NCBI RefSeq assembly: GCF_947498825.1
Contig: NZ_CANMLV010000003.1
Span: forward strand, 124,001-188,000
Source: an uncultured Cedecea sp.
Lineage (GTDB): Bacteria; Pseudomonadota; Gammaproteobacteria; Enterobacterales; Enterobacteriaceae
Reading direction: 5' to 3'
Length of the DNA: 64,000 bases
Part shown: positions 9,036 to 18,207 of the stretch, one piece after another
Numbering within the stretch: position 1 is the stretch's first letter
Layout: the number at the start of each line of letters is the position of its first letter
The notes under the pieces: generated by a model
The model's input: only the letters and a program-made list of their open reading frames with translations
The model's database searches: none
Told to the model about the DNA's origin: nothing
Position numbers and translations under genes: made by a program

Positions 9036-10800
9036 GCAACAATGGCCAACGATAAAACGTCTACTAGCTTATGGCATGCCTTGGCGTAAACCCTTATCCG
9101 CGGCAATGATTATTATGTGGATTGCTGCCGGGGCAGAAGTCACCGGTCCGGTTATCGTCAGCTATTTTATTGATAATCTTGTTGCTCAGAACCGTCTGCC
9201 ATTGGGGCTGGTGGCTGGGCTGGCAACAGCCTACTTAATGCTGGTCTGCCTGGCGGCATTACTCAACTACTACCAGGCCCTCTTGTTTAATACCGCAGCG
9301 GTTGGTGTAGTACAAAAATTACGTAGTGATGTGATGGATGCCGCACTTCGTCAGCCGTTGAGCGCTTTTGATACCCAGCCTGTCGGGCAAATCATTTCGC
9401 GTATTACCAATGACACGGAAGTGATTCGTGACCTGTATATCACCGTCGTTGCCACGGTTTTGCGCAGTGCTGCACTGATAAGCGCCATGCTGGTGGCGAT
9501 GTTCAGCCTTGACTGGCGTATGGCTCTGGTGGCTATCACGATGTTTCCGGCAGTATTTACGGTCATGTTTATTTATCAGCGTTACAGTACGCCGATTGTA
9601 CGCAGAGTCCGTGGATATCTGGCGGATATCAACAATGGTTTTAATGAAGTCATCAATGGTATGGCGATTATTCAGCAGTTTCGCCAGCAAGCGCGTTTTG
9701 GTGAGCGTATGGGGCGGGCAAGCCGATCGCATTATCTGGCGCGTATGCAAACCTTACGGCTGGATGGATGGTTGCTCCGTCCATTATTGAGCCTGTTTGC
9801 CGCCATGATCCTCTGTGGGCTATTGCTGTTATTTGGTTTTAGCGAACCGGGTATGATTGAGGTCGGAGTGTTGTATGCCTTTATCAACTATCTGAGCCGA
9901 TTAAACGAACCCTTAATTGAACTGACGACTCAGCAGTCCATTCTGCAACAGGCAGTAGTCGCCGGAGAGCGTGTATTCGAGCTGATGGACGGTAAACGTC
10001 AGGATTATGGAAACGATAATCGCCCGCTGGAAAGCGGTAATATCGCGATCAAAAATCTCTCTTTTGCCTACCGCGACGATAATAAAGTGCTGGACGATAT
10101 CAGTATCGAGATCCCCTCAGGGAATTTTGTTGCGCTGGTGGGACATACCGGGAGCGGAAAAAGTACTTTGGCGAACTTACTGATGGGCTATTACCCGTTA
10201 ACCGCCGGGGAAATTTTTCTTGACGGGCGAGAACTCAGTACTCTCAGCCACCAGGCGCTTCGCAGCGGTATCGCGATGGTGCAACAAGATCCGGTCGTCA
10301 CGGCAGACTCGCTCTTTGTCAATGTCACACTGGGGCGGGAGGTAGGCGAAAGTCAGGTCTGGCAGGCACTGGAAACTGTAAAAATGGCCGATTTCGCGCG
10401 TGCACTACCTGAGGGCATTCATACCCGGCTCGGTGAGCAAGGTAATAATCTTTCTGTCGGGCAAAAGCAATTGCTGGCCCTGGCGCGTGTGCTGGTGGAT
10501 GTTCCACGCATTCTTATTCTGGATGAAGCCACCGCGAATATCGATTCGGGAACTGAGCAGGCTATCCAACAGGCGCTGGCAGTGGTGCGGAAAAAAACCA
10601 CGCTTATCGTTATTGCTCATCGGCTTTCGACTATCACCGATGCAGATACTATTTTGGTGCTTCATCGTGGCCAGGCCGTTGAACGAGGTAAACACAGCGA
10701 GCTACTGGCACAGCAGGGACGTTACTGGCAAATGTATCAGCTTCAGTTGGCCGGTGAGGCTTTAGTGGCGACGATTCAGGAAGAAACTGCCCTCGCGTAA
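9028..10800 (+). CDS. mdlB: ABC transporter half, MdlB
   Basis: A 590-residue half-transporter with the same layout as MdlA: six membrane segments, Walker [18 protein letters not shown] in the signature position, and [13 protein letters not shown] with the canonical catalytic Glu. Normal here and degenerate in MdlA means one active ATP site in the heterodimer. A longer open frame begins at 8989, but ATG 9028 is chosen. It has an AGGGAG site just upstream, overlaps mdlA by 8 bp, and gives the E. coli-like N-terminus. An intrinsic terminator follows. Confidence 0.94.
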   Translation: MRKQQWPTIKRLLAYGMPWRKPLSAAMIIMWIAAGAEVTGPVIVSYFIDNLVAQNRLPLGLVAGLATAYLMLVCLAALLNYYQALLFNTAAVGVVQKLRSDVMDAALRQPLSAFDTQPVGQIISRITNDTEVIRDLYITVVATVLRSAALISAMLVAMFSLDWRMALVAITMFPAVFTVMFIYQRYSTPIVRRVRGYLADINNGFNEVINGMAIIQQFRQQARFGERMGRASRSHYLARMQTLRLDGWLLRPLLSLFAAMILCGLLLLFGFSEPGMIEVGVLYAFINYLSRLNEPLIELTTQQSILQQAVVAGERVFELMDGKRQDYGNDNRPLESGNIAIKNLSFAYRDDNKVLDDISIEIPSGNFVALVGHTGSGKSTLANLLMGYYPLTAGEIFLDGRELSTLSHQALRSGIAMVQQDPVVTADSLFVNVTLGREVGESQVWQALETVKMADFARALPEGIHTRLGEQGNNLSVGQKQLLALARVLVDVPRILILDEATANIDSGTEQAIQQALAVVRKKTTLIVIAHRLSTITDADTILVLHRGQAVERGKHSELLAQQGRYWQMYQLQLAGEALVATIQEETALA

Positions 10801-10827
10801 CATAAAACAGGCCGACTCTTAACATTT

Positions 10828-10876
10828 TGCACCGAGCTGGCTATCAGATAACGCACCATTGCACTGCAATGGTGCG
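10828..10876 (+). promoter_or_regulatory. NtrC enhancer of glnK: two sites 32 bp apart
   Basis: Two 17-bp matches to the NtrC consensus (TGCACC, 4 bases, TGGTGCA): TGCACCGAGCTGGCTAT at 10828-10844 and TGCACTGCAATGGTGCG at 10860-10876. They are 32 bp apart, three helical turns, so the dimers lie on one DNA face. Their distance to the predicted start near 10998 (about -130 and -162) is typical for NtrC enhancers. The second, stronger site lies inside the mdlB terminator stem. Confidence 0.7.
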
Positions 10877-10884
10877 TTTTTTTT
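10851..10884 (+). terminator. Intrinsic terminator of mdlAB
   Basis: Near-perfect 12-bp arms CGCACCATTGCA / TGCAATGGTGCG followed by eight T (10877-10884). It ends mdlAB transcription and shares bases with the distal NtrC site. Confidence 0.9.
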
Positions 10885-10970
10885 AACCTGTAGTCTGCGG
10901 GTTATCCATAACCAGCCTTCCGTGCTTCGCTATTCCCATTTTTGTTACAAAAAAAACGGCTGCTGAATTT

Positions 10971-10990
10971 TTGGCACGGGACTTGCTTTT
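10971..10990 (+). promoter_or_regulatory. Sigma-54 promoter of glnK-amtB
   Basis: TTGGCACGGGACTTGCTTTT contains a consensus -24/-12 element: TGGCAC at 10972-10977 and TTGC at 10983-10986 with correct spacing. Transcription should start about 12 bases downstream, near 10998. This makes the operon dependent on RpoN and NtrC, hence on nitrogen limitation. Confidence 0.93.
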
Positions 10991-11036
10991 AATAACTCCA
11001 TACAGGTAATGACCTGATCTCAAGAGGAGAGGAACA

Positions 11037-11375
11037 ATGAAGCTGGTTACTGTGGTTATTAAACCATTCAAACTCGAAGACGTACGTGAAGCGCTCTCTT
11101 TAATCGGCATTCAAGGGCTAACCGTAACTGAAGTCAAAGGCTTTGGGCGCCAGAAGGGGCATGCCGAGCTGTATCGTGGCGCTGAATATAATGTCAATTT
11201 TCTGCCTAAAGTGAAGATTGAAGTGGCTATTACCGATGAGCAACTCGATGAAGTGATTGAGGTAATGAGTAAATCAGCCTGGACTGGAAAAATTGGTGAC
11301 GGCAAGATTTTTGTGACTGAGTTACAACGCGTAATCCGGATTCGTACCGGTGAAACAGATGAAGACGCCCTGTAA
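11037..11375 (+). CDS. glnK: Nitrogen regulatory PII protein GlnK
   Basis: A 112-residue PII trimer subunit, same length as E. coli GlnK. The T-loop is present with the uridylylated Tyr51 in YRGAEYNV, and the C-terminal GKIGDGKIFV and RIRTGETDEDAL motifs bind ATP/2-oxoglutarate. GlnK senses nitrogen state and, when de-uridylylated, plugs the ammonium channel AmtB encoded 27 bp downstream. A strong AGGAGAGG ribosome-binding site precedes the ATG. Expression is set by the sigma-54 promoter and NtrC enhancer just upstream. Confidence 0.97.
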   Translation: MKLVTVVIKPFKLEDVREALSLIGIQGLTVTEVKGFGRQKGHAELYRGAEYNVNFLPKVKIEVAITDEQLDEVIEVMSKSAWTGKIGDGKIFVTELQRVIRIRTGETDEDAL

Positions 11376-11402
11376 TTAATTGACCGCAAACGGACGGAAA
11401 AC

Positions 11403-12698
11403 ATGAAAAGACTCACTTCATACTTGGTTTTTGGCGGTCTGGCTATGATGCCTGCGCTTGCAATGGCAGCACCTGCTGCTGTGGTGGTGGCTGATAAAGC
11501 GGACAACGCTTTTCTGATGATTTGTACTGCGCTGGTCTTATTTATGACCATTCCGGGACTTGCATTATTTTACGGCGGTCTGATCCGCGCGAAAAACGTC
11601 CTCTCTATGATGTCACAAATCATTGTCAGTTTTGCGCTGGTTTGTGTCTTGTGGGTAGTCTACGGTTATTCGCTGGCATTCGGCCCCGGTAACAATTTCT
11701 TCGGTGATTTTGACTGGGCGATGTTAAGCAATATGGAAATCACCACGGTCACCGGAACGATATATCAATATATCCACGTGGCATTCCAGGGATCCTTTGC
11801 TTGTATTACCGTTGCGCTGATTGTCGGGGCTTTGGCTGAGCGTGTTCGCTTCTCTGCGGTGCTTATTTTTGTGGTTGTCTGGTTTACCTTCTCTTACCTG
11901 CCAATCGCACATATGGTCTGGGGCGGTGGTTTACTGGCAGCCCATGGTGCGCTGGACTTTGCGGGCGGAACTGTCGTGCATATTAACGCCGCGGTTGCAG
12001 GCCTGGTGGGGGCTTACTTCCTTGGGAAACGTACTGGTTTTGGCAAAGAAGCGATTAAACCTCATAACCTGCCAATGGTCTTTACCGGTACTGCGATTCT
12101 GTATATCGGCTGGTTTGGCTTCAACGCCGGTTCTGCTGGTGCAGCCGATGAAATTGCCGGACTGGCATTTGTCAACACCGTGGTAGCAACAGCAGCAGGT
12201 ATTCTGGGTTGGGTATTGGGTGAGTGGATAGTTCGTGGTAAGCCTTCGTTACTGGGTGCCTGTTCGGGGGCGATTGCCGGTCTGGTTGGTATCACCCCAG
12301 CTTGTGGTTTCGTCGGTGTTGGTGGTGCAATGATTATTGGTGTGGTTACGGGTGTCGCCGGACTGTGGGGCGTAACGATGCTGAAAAAATGGCTGCGTGT
12401 CGATGACCCTTGTGATGTGTTCGGTGTTCATGGGGTATGCGGAATTGTCGGTTGTATCCTGACCGGTGTCTTTGCGGCAACCTCACTGGGCGGTGTTGGA
12501 TACGCGGATGATATGACAATGGGAGCGCAAGTGCTGGTACAGCTGGAAAGTATCGCTATCACTTTGGTCTGGTCTGGTGTGGTCGCTTATATCGGCTTTA
12601 AACTGGCAGACCTCACTGTAGGTGTGCGTGTCAGCGAGGAGCAAGAGCGTGAAGGCCTGGATGTGAACAGCCACGGCGAAAGTGCTTATAACAACTAA
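11403..12698 (+). CDS. amtB: Ammonium channel AmtB
   Basis: A 431-residue inner-membrane ammonium transporter (E. coli 428). A cleaved signal peptide ends near ALAMAA (about residue 22), followed by eleven membrane helices. The twin pore histidines are in GGTVVHINA (near 170) and DVFGVHGVCG (near 320), and the phenylalanine gate region and recruitment tryptophan are in the expected segments. It conducts NH4+/NH3 under nitrogen limitation and is blocked by GlnK. It is the second gene of the glnK-amtB operon and is followed by a strong terminator. Confidence 0.96.
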   Translation: MKRLTSYLVFGGLAMMPALAMAAPAAVVVADKADNAFLMICTALVLFMTIPGLALFYGGLIRAKNVLSMMSQIIVSFALVCVLWVVYGYSLAFGPGNNFFGDFDWAMLSNMEITTVTGTIYQYIHVAFQGSFACITVALIVGALAERVRFSAVLIFVVVWFTFSYLPIAHMVWGGGLLAAHGALDFAGGTVVHINAAVAGLVGAYFLGKRTGFGKEAIKPHNLPMVFTGTAILYIGWFGFNAGSAGAADEIAGLAFVNTVVATAAGILGWVLGEWIVRGKPSLLGACSGAIAGLVGITPACGFVGVGGAMIIGVVTGVAGLWGVTMLKKWLRVDDPCDVFGVHGVCGIVGCILTGVFAATSLGGVGYADDMTMGAQVLVQLESIAITLVWSGVVAYIGFKLADLTVGVRVSEEQEREGLDVNSHGESAYNN

Positions 12699-12716
12699 GT
12701 TGACCTGATAATTCTT

Positions 12717-12752
12717 CCCCCTCGCCTGAAATTGCGAGGGGGACGTTTTTTT
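12717..12752 (+). terminator. Intrinsic terminator of glnK-amtB
   Basis: Arms CCCCCTCGC and GCGAGGGGG with an 8-base loop, then ACG and seven T. The T-run touches the stop codon of the convergent tesB gene. Confidence 0.9.
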
Positions 12753-13611
12753 AACTACGCTTTCTGATAACACCTTCCTGTACCGTCGATGCGACCAGCA
12801 GACCTTCCTGATTATAAAACTCACCACGCACAAAACCACGAGCCCCTGAAGCAGAGGTACTTTCCACGCTGTATAACAACCAGTCATTCAGATTGAATGG
12901 GCGGTGGAACCACATAGAGTGGTCAATGGTGGCTACCTGCATACCCGGCTCGAGAAAGCCCAGCCCTTGTGGCTGCAGCGCCGTCGGCAGAAAGTTAAAG
13001 TCTGAAGCATACCCCAGTAACGACTGATGGGTACGGAAGTCATCAGGCATTGTGCCATTTGCCCGCATCCAGGTTTGACGAGCCGGGACATCAACATGGC
13101 CTTTCAGTGGGTTATGAAACACCACAGGGCGCATTTCGATGGGGCGTTCACAGAGAAATTTTTCTTTAAACACCGGGGGTAAAAACTTTTCCAGAGAACG
13201 GGCAATTTCAGTTTCTGATGGCAACTTTGCAGGGCCGGGAACCTCTGGCATCTGTTTTTGATGCTCAAAACCTGATTCCGGAGCCTGAAAAGAGGCGGTC
13301 ATATAAAAAATAGGTTTACCATTTTGAATCGCTGATATTCGGCGTGCGCTAAAACTGTTACCGTCACGTAAGATTTCTACATCATAAACAATGGGTTTCT
13401 GGCTATCGCCGGGGCGTAAGAAATAACTATGGAATGAATGCACCAGTCTGTCTGCTGATACGGTTTCTTTTGCCGCATACAGTGCCTGCCCGACAACTTG
13501 TCCGCCAAATACCTGACGTAGCCCTAAGTCTTCGCTTTGACCGCGGAACAGTCCTTCTTCAATCTTTTCCAGATTAAGTAATGCTAATAAATTGCTAAGC
13601 GCTTGACTCAT
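12751..13611 (-). CDS. tesB: Acyl-CoA thioesterase II TesB
   Basis: A 286-residue double-hotdog thioesterase with the same length as E. coli TesB. It hydrolyses medium and long acyl-CoA (and 3-hydroxyacyl-CoA) in the cytoplasm. The catalytic Asp of the Asp-Thr-Gln triad lies in [13 protein letters not shown], the Thr in the [13 protein letters not shown] segment, and the Gln in the C-terminal [10 protein letters not shown]. It is convergent with amtB and 139 bp downstream of the atl gene on the same strand. In E. coli ybaY lies in that gap; here it does not. Confidence 0.96.
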   Translation of the reverse strand: MSQALSNLLALLNLEKIEEGLFRGQSEDLGLRQVFGGQVVGQALYAAKETVSADRLVHSFHSYFLRPGDSQKPIVYDVEILRDGNSFSARRISAIQNGKPIFYMTASFQAPESGFEHQKQMPEVPGPAKLPSETEIARSLEKFLPPVFKEKFLCERPIEMRPVVFHNPLKGHVDVPARQTWMRANGTMPDDFRTHQSLLGYASDFNFLPTALQPQGLGFLEPGMQVATIDHSMWFHRPFNLNDWLLYSVESTSASGARGFVRGEFYNQEGLLVASTVQEGVIRKRS

Positions 13612-13750
13612 AACGTGTCCTCAAAAAAGGTAAAGCGATACAGAAGTGATTATATCATGCTCCCTCTTTTATCAGGGGCTGATGCTGAATCAGGTGATAC
13701 CAGGCTATCTGAAAGGGTTAAGGTTAAAGCCTCTGCCACGGTTAAAACGA

Positions 13751-14062
13751 TTAGATACGCCAGCGATAACGTGCCATATCTATCTGACCGTTACTGGATA
13801 CCTGAATACCTTCGGCGACCAATGCTTCGCGTTGACGTAAAAAGTCTGGCCCGGTTAAAGACAAAAGCCCCAGGCGATTAACGACCCTGTGCCATGGCAG
13901 ACGACTTCCTTCAGGCAGACGTTTTAATACCCCCCCAACTTGCCGTGCTGCACGGGGTGAACCCGCCAGAGCCGCAATATCACCATAGGTCGTCACACAG
14001 CCTTCAGGAATCGCTGCCAGAATGTGATAGACCCGTTGTGGGAAGGAATCATTGTTATCCAT
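13751..14062 (-). CDS. atl: Alkyltransferase-like protein Atl (YbaZ)
   Basis: A 103-residue O6-alkylguanine alkyltransferase-like protein. It keeps the DNA-binding GSPRAARQVGGVLKRLPEGS helix-wing region, but the alkyl-acceptor motif PCHR is PWHR, so it binds O6-alkylguanine without repairing it and flags the lesion for nucleotide-excision repair. The frame extends to 14080, but ATG 14062 is chosen because AGGAGA lies 6 bases upstream and the N-terminus then reads MDNNDSFPQRV. E. coli YbaZ is longer at the N-terminus. It is divergent from ffs. Confidence 0.93.
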   Translation of the reverse strand: MDNNDSFPQRVYHILAAIPEGCVTTYGDIAALAGSPRAARQVGGVLKRLPEGSRLPWHRVVNRLGLLSLTGPDFLRQREALVAEGIQVSSNGQIDMARYRWRI

Positions 14063-14220
14063 ATCTGTCTCCTGAATCAAAGCTTGCTAAGAATAGTCGG
14101 GCTCTGCCTGTACGCCAAGTAATAAATGCACAATAAAACAACATCTAATCTGTGGTGCCTTGCAATTACCTTGGTCAATGTGGATAATGCGGCTGCGCGT
14201 TGGATAACAACGCCCTCAAT

Positions 14221-14334
14221 GGGGGCCCTATTGGTTCTCCCGCAACACTAACTTGTGAACTCGGTCAGGTCCGGAAGGAAGCAGCCGCAGCAAGCGCCGT
14301 GTGTGCCGGGATGTAGCTGGTAGGGCCCCCACCC
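14221..14334 (+). ncRNA. ffs: 4.5S RNA of the signal recognition particle
   Basis: A 114-base gene, the same length as E. coli ffs. The ends GGGGGCCCTA and TAGGGCCCCC pair, and the conserved apical domain GGTCAGGTCCGGAAGGAAGC (the Ffh and EF-G binding loop) is intact. The 3' end is CACCC as in E. coli. The RNA works with Ffh in co-translational membrane targeting. It lies next to atl as in E. coli. Confidence 0.98.
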
Positions 14335-14713
14335 AATTCTGGGTAAGCCCATCATATTCCCCTAAGACCTCTTTCATCTGTACATTGAAAGGCAGTGATA
14401 CCGCGTTTGTGTATCGCTTGAAGAGCTAATCAGTGTCGCACAGATAAGCTCAAGTCAGTGGTGTTTTTAAATCTTGTGAAACAACAAGGCGGGGTTACAG
14501 GTGTTCAGGAGCCAATAATATCGAAGATAGTTCATCGGGTATTCACCAGCCCAATCTCGCTATATTATTTAACGAGTGTGAGCCAGTGAATGAGTATTAT
14601 TTTTTTAAATTTCCGAATTCATTTATGTCATTGAAAATTATTTGTTTTCATAGAGCAGGATGGTTTCGGATATACGCAGAGAATATTGCGTCACTGGCTT
14701 CTGGAAGCCAGTA
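14335..14713. other. Gene-free stretch after ffs, ending in a hairpin
   Basis: No supported gene in these 379 bp. The only clear structure is a 9-bp hairpin at 14693-14712 (ACTGGCTTC / GAAGCCAGT, 2-base loop), directly after the stop of the GST gene on the minus strand. It lacks a T-run, so it is a weak terminator or an mRNA 3' stabiliser. Confidence 0.5.
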
Positions 14714-15313
14714 TTAGTTTTCCATTCCCGCCTTAAATTCAGGTAGCTGCTTCAAAGTATTAAGATAACGGGTAATGATCGGGTAACCCTGCAGCATATT
14801 TATCTTTTCGAGAAAAATTAAAAAATAACCCATATAAATATCCACCGCGGTTAATGAGGAACCACAAATATAGGGTGAGAGTTTACTGAACTCACTTTCT
14901 ATACACGCCATCACTCGTTGCCAGGATCCAAAACCTGACATATGCTGCTGTTCTTCCGTTAATTCGATTCCCATTTGTTGGGCAGTGAAAGCCGCTTCTA
15001 AAGGACCTGCTGCAAACGCAAACCAGCGGTAGTAATGAGCTCTTTCAGGCGAGTTTAATGCTGGTGAAAGACCTTTTTCTGGGAATTTATCTGCAAGATA
15101 CAGACAAATAGCCGCGCTTTCAGTCACGACAATATCACCATCAGTGAGAGTAGGGACTTTTCCCATCGGGTTAAGAGCGAGATATTCGTGAGTATGCATC
15201 TCCTCCCCATAAGCTAATTCAATGCGTCGATAGGGAATATCTAAGAATTTGAATAGCAAATCGATAGTATTACCCCTGGACATCGCATTGGTATACAACG
15301 TTAATGTGGTCAT
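14714..15313 (-). CDS. Glutathione S-transferase family protein
   Basis: A 199-residue GST. The thioredoxin-like N-terminal domain contains LNPMGKVPTL (cis-Pro) and the glutathione-contact ESAAICLYLADKFP; the all-helical C-terminal domain follows from about residue 90, with the SLTAVDIYMGYFL N-capping motif. It probably conjugates or reduces electrophiles in the cytoplasm; the substrate is unknown. ATG 15313 is chosen over an upstream frame start at 15343 because AGGAG precedes it. It is downstream of a WYL regulator on the same strand with a 56-bp gap, probably its regulator. Confidence 0.85.
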   Translation of the reverse strand: MTTLTLYTNAMSRGNTIDLLFKFLDIPYRRIELAYGEEMHTHEYLALNPMGKVPTLTDGDIVVTESAAICLYLADKFPEKGLSPALNSPERAHYYRWFAFAAGPLEAAFTAQQMGIELTEEQQHMSGFGSWQRVMACIESEFSKLSPYICGSSLTAVDIYMGYFLIFLEKINMLQGYPIITRYLNTLKQLPEFKAGMEN

Positions 15314-15369
15314 ATTGCTCTCCTTGAAAAATGTAATATTCAACCAGGAGAGTATAAGGAGGGGCTGTG

Positions 15370-16068
15370 TCAGTTCTTGTCAGGAGTCTCGGTCAAAATA
15401 CTTTTTCTCCACTGTGTCAGCAGATAACCTTTCGGATAGGGAAGTTTATCCGGCAGGGGAAAAAGTTCATTGATTCTGTCCAGTCGAAAATGGCGATAGT
15501 CACCTCGCAATTCACACCAGGCTGCAACTACTTGAACCTCATGCATATAACCCAATGCCACAGGCCAGATCACTCTCTGCGTTAACTGCTGAGCCTGATC
15601 CTGATACTTAATGCGAATTTTACACTCATCTCTCAAACTGCGGCGTAAGGCAATGGCAATAGGATCCTTGACTTGTGAAGGACGACTGCTGGGAGCAAAA
15701 AGTGAATTTTGCAGAAAAACAGACTGTGATTCCTGGTTAACGACTCCACTTATCTTATTTGCGGCACGTTTAGCTGAAGCGGCAAGTTCGTTATCACCAT
15801 GGCTTTCAACCCAACGTAAACCCAGTATCAGAGCTTCCAGTTCGGCAGTATCAAAGAGTAAAGGAGGAAGCAGTAAGCCTGATTTATACAGAAAGCCGAT
15901 ACCTGCTTCACCGACAATTTCAGCCCCCTGCTGGCGCAGAGTTTCAATATCCCGGTAGATAGATCGAACACTGACATTACACTGAGCTGCAAGTCGTTCA
16001 GCGGTCATGGGGTAGCGATTTTCTTTTAGCAGTTGCAGTAATGTCAGTAAGCGCTGGGTACGAGTCAT
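15370..16068 (-). CDS. HTH-11/WYL-domain transcription regulator
   Basis: A 232-residue regulator of the YafY/YobV type. A DeoR-like winged helix (residues 1-60: RLLTLLQLLKENRYPMTAERLAAQCNVSVRSIYRDIETL) is followed by a WYL ligand-sensing domain (about 140-215, with RHFRLDRINEL at the end). WYL domains bind small ligands or nucleic acid. It probably controls the downstream GST gene and itself. The effector is unknown. Confidence 0.82.
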   Translation of the reverse strand: MTRTQRLLTLLQLLKENRYPMTAERLAAQCNVSVRSIYRDIETLRQQGAEIVGEAGIGFLYKSGLLLPPLLFDTAELEALILGLRWVESHGDNELAASAKRAANKISGVVNQESQSVFLQNSLFAPSSRPSQVKDPIAIALRRSLRDECKIRIKYQDQAQQLTQRVIWPVALGYMHEVQVVAAWCELRGDYRHFRLDRINELFPLPDKLPYPKGYLLTQWRKSILTETPDKN

Positions 16069-16321
16069 AAGTTTTCTGTAAGTAAAATAGTGGCGTTAAG
16101 TATATAGAAAACAGTCGGAATTAAGACTATCAATCCAGTTTGCTTATGCAGGTAATTGTTACCGTACCATCCTGGATATTTTATCGATGCCAAAATCGCC
16201 TACTACATCACCTACTACAGTATTTTTCAGATTCTCTGCTTGCGGCTTCTGATAACTTACATTCGATACGCCCTTGACAGTCCCGGTTTAAAAGGAAGCA
16301 GATAACGTCGCCACACAATAG

Positions 16322-17245
16322 TTAAACTTGCTGCGGTTCATGCTGAGAAATGATTGGATCGATATGCAGCATAATATTCAGCACATCGTGATTTTTCATG
16401 ACCTGTTCTCTGACAGCAACGGCGATATCATGGCCTTGTTTTACTGACAACCAGGCATTCACTTCCAGGTGGGCATCAACCAGAATAAGATCGCCTGCTT
16501 TACGGGTTTTTACATCATGTAATCCATCAACCCCTGGAACGGCAAGGATCGTATTTTTAATCTCTTGTTCGGTAGTGCTATCGACAGAGCGGTCCATTAA
16601 GTCATTCAGTGCTTCGGCAGTGAAGCGGTAGCCCATAAGGGCAATCATCACGCCGACTATCATAGCGGCAACGGGATCAAACCAGGTCAATCCTGCCAGG
16701 TTACCGATGATACCCGCAGCGACCACGACTGAGGAGGCGGCATCTGAGCGAGCGTGCCAGGCATTGGCTATCAGCATCGAAGACTGTACGCGTTTTGCGA
16801 CTTTTAACATGTAGCGAAACAGAAGCTCTTTAATGGCAATAGCCCCTAAGGCAACCCACAGTGCAACCATATGGACTTCGGGTATGGTTTCGTGGTGCCA
16901 TAATTTGCCCATTGCTGACCACAGCATACCGGCTCCGACCAGACACAATATTGCGCCAATAATCAGCGACGCCCCATTTTCATAGCGCCAGTGGCCATAA
17001 TGATGATCGCTGTCAGAGGGCTTACGGCTTTTTTTATTGGCAACCAGCACAACAAAGTCGGCGATTAAATCTGAAAAAGAGTGCATTCCATCAGCAATAA
17101 GTCCTTGAGAACCAGAGAATATACCAATGATAATCTGGAAACAGGATAAAAAAAGATTTAAAACTACGCTTACTAAAGTACTGTTACGGGCAGCACGAGA
17201 ACGCTCATGATATTTATTATCATTTTCTGTATTTATATTTTTCAT
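16322..17245 (-). CDS. Cation diffusion facilitator (CDF) family metal efflux protein
   Basis: A 307-residue inner-membrane metal/proton antiporter. Six membrane segments lie at about 25-220, and the metal-site signatures are DGMHSFSDLIADF in helix 2 and NAWHARSDAASS in helix 5, giving an HxxxD-type zinc-like site. The cytoplasmic C-terminal ferredoxin-like domain (about 225-300) ends MLHIDPI. It exports Zn2+, Fe2+ or similar from the cytoplasm; the metal cannot be read from sequence. The frame opens at 17281, but ATG 17245 is preferred because the preceding residues are not family-like. There is no close ribosome-binding site, so the start is uncertain. Confidence 0.87.
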   Translation of the reverse strand: MKNINTENDNKYHERSRAARNSTLVSVVLNLFLSCFQIIIGIFSGSQGLIADGMHSFSDLIADFVVLVANKKSRKPSDSDHHYGHWRYENGASLIIGAILCLVGAGMLWSAMGKLWHHETIPEVHMVALWVALGAIAIKELLFRYMLKVAKRVQSSMLIANAWHARSDAASSVVVAAGIIGNLAGLTWFDPVAAMIVGVMIALMGYRFTAEALNDLMDRSVDSTTEQEIKNTILAVPGVDGLHDVKTRKAGDLILVDAHLEVNAWLSVKQGHDIAVAVREQVMKNHDVLNIMLHIDPIISQHEPQQV

Positions 17246-17976
17246 CGCTGATACTCTTAGTATTAAAATATTGCAACCCATGAATAATAACTGATGAAAA
17301 TCTATTAGGCTAACTTTTTATCGTTCGTTGTTTAATATGCATTATGGTATTTTATGTGAATAATAATGATTCTTGATATCTTTAATTGCCAGTTTTTAAT
17401 TGTTATATATTTATTTCTTTCTTACCATGATAGTAAATCGTAGTTGCGTTGTTTTATTATTTTCTTGGTGACTTATTTTTTTTGATGCTGATGGTTATGA
17501 AGATAAATATTCAATTAAGTAAACTCTCTCTCACTATGGTTATTCTTTATTAATGACGTTGTTGATATTACATTAATATTGACGCATATAATAAATCACG
17601 CATCTATGCCATGATAGAGCATGACCCCAGCAATTTTTTCTAAGATTTTTCCTGGTAGTAACAACACTATTTATAATGGATCTTTTAATGAATAATCTGA
17701 GTCGTGTTATAATCGTTAAAATAAATAGATTGCACTGAGATAATAAACTAAGAAATGAGTGTTTCATTTGTAAAAATATCGTGAACATTTTAAGCCATGA
17801 GCTTTTTATTCTGAAAGTAATTGACAATTGATAAAAAAAAAGCAGAATGTATAAGATTAGATATTATTTTATCTTACATTATCATTAGTTATTAAGAGCA
17901 GCTCAATGAGACATGGAAAAATATTAATACTTACAGTCTATAAGCTTCATGCTAAAAATTCATAAGGAAAAAACTA
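17246..17976. other. AT-rich gene-poor stretch
   Basis: About 730 bp, visibly richer in A+T than its surroundings. A minus-strand open frame of 84 codons near 17573-17827 has low-complexity, Leu/Ile/Phe-heavy content and no ribosome-binding site, so I do not call it. No RNA gene or repeat is recognised. The composition suggests acquired, H-NS-bound DNA. Confidence 0.5.
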
Positions 17977-18207
17977 ATGTTACATTTAACCACTATCTCT
18001 AACGAAGATGTAATGTTGCAGGTCAGTGATATACTATTGATAAAGTCATGTGGTAGTGCAAAAACCATCATCCAGTTACGAGGTGTATCAGAGCAGTTAA
18101 CAATTGATGCGAGCTTCGATCAAATCAAGAGTGCAATCAATAATGAACAGTCACATTTGACTGACGTATTGAGCCCTTTGAAAATAGTGACAAGAAATAA
18201 GATTTAA
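17977..18207 (+). CDS. Small protein of unknown function (76 residues)
   Basis: I do not recognise this protein. AAGGA lies about 8 bases before the ATG and the composition is protein-like, so it may be real. The alternating hydrophobic pattern (VMLQVSDILLIKSCGSAKTIIQLRG) predicts beta-strands followed by a short helix, faintly like LytTR or FlbD-type small domains. No signal peptide or membrane segment is seen. It stands alone, in AT-rich DNA, with a hairpin (TATGCCAT / ATGGCATA, 18242-18267) after its stop. Confidence 0.5.
   Translation: MLHLTTISNEDVMLQVSDILLIKSCGSAKTIIQLRGVSEQLTIDASFDQIKSAINNEQSHLTDVLSPLKIVTRNKI

Noticed and set aside
16274-16300. CCCGGTTTAAAAGGAAGC similar to the hairpin after ilvN (CCCCGGTTTAAAGGGAAGC)
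   Set aside because: The first copy does not form the same hairpin and the shared part is short. Two occurrences are not enough to call a repeat family.
17573-17827. 84-codon minus-strand frame in AT-rich DNA
   Set aside because: Composition is that of random AT-rich sequence and no ribosome-binding site precedes it.
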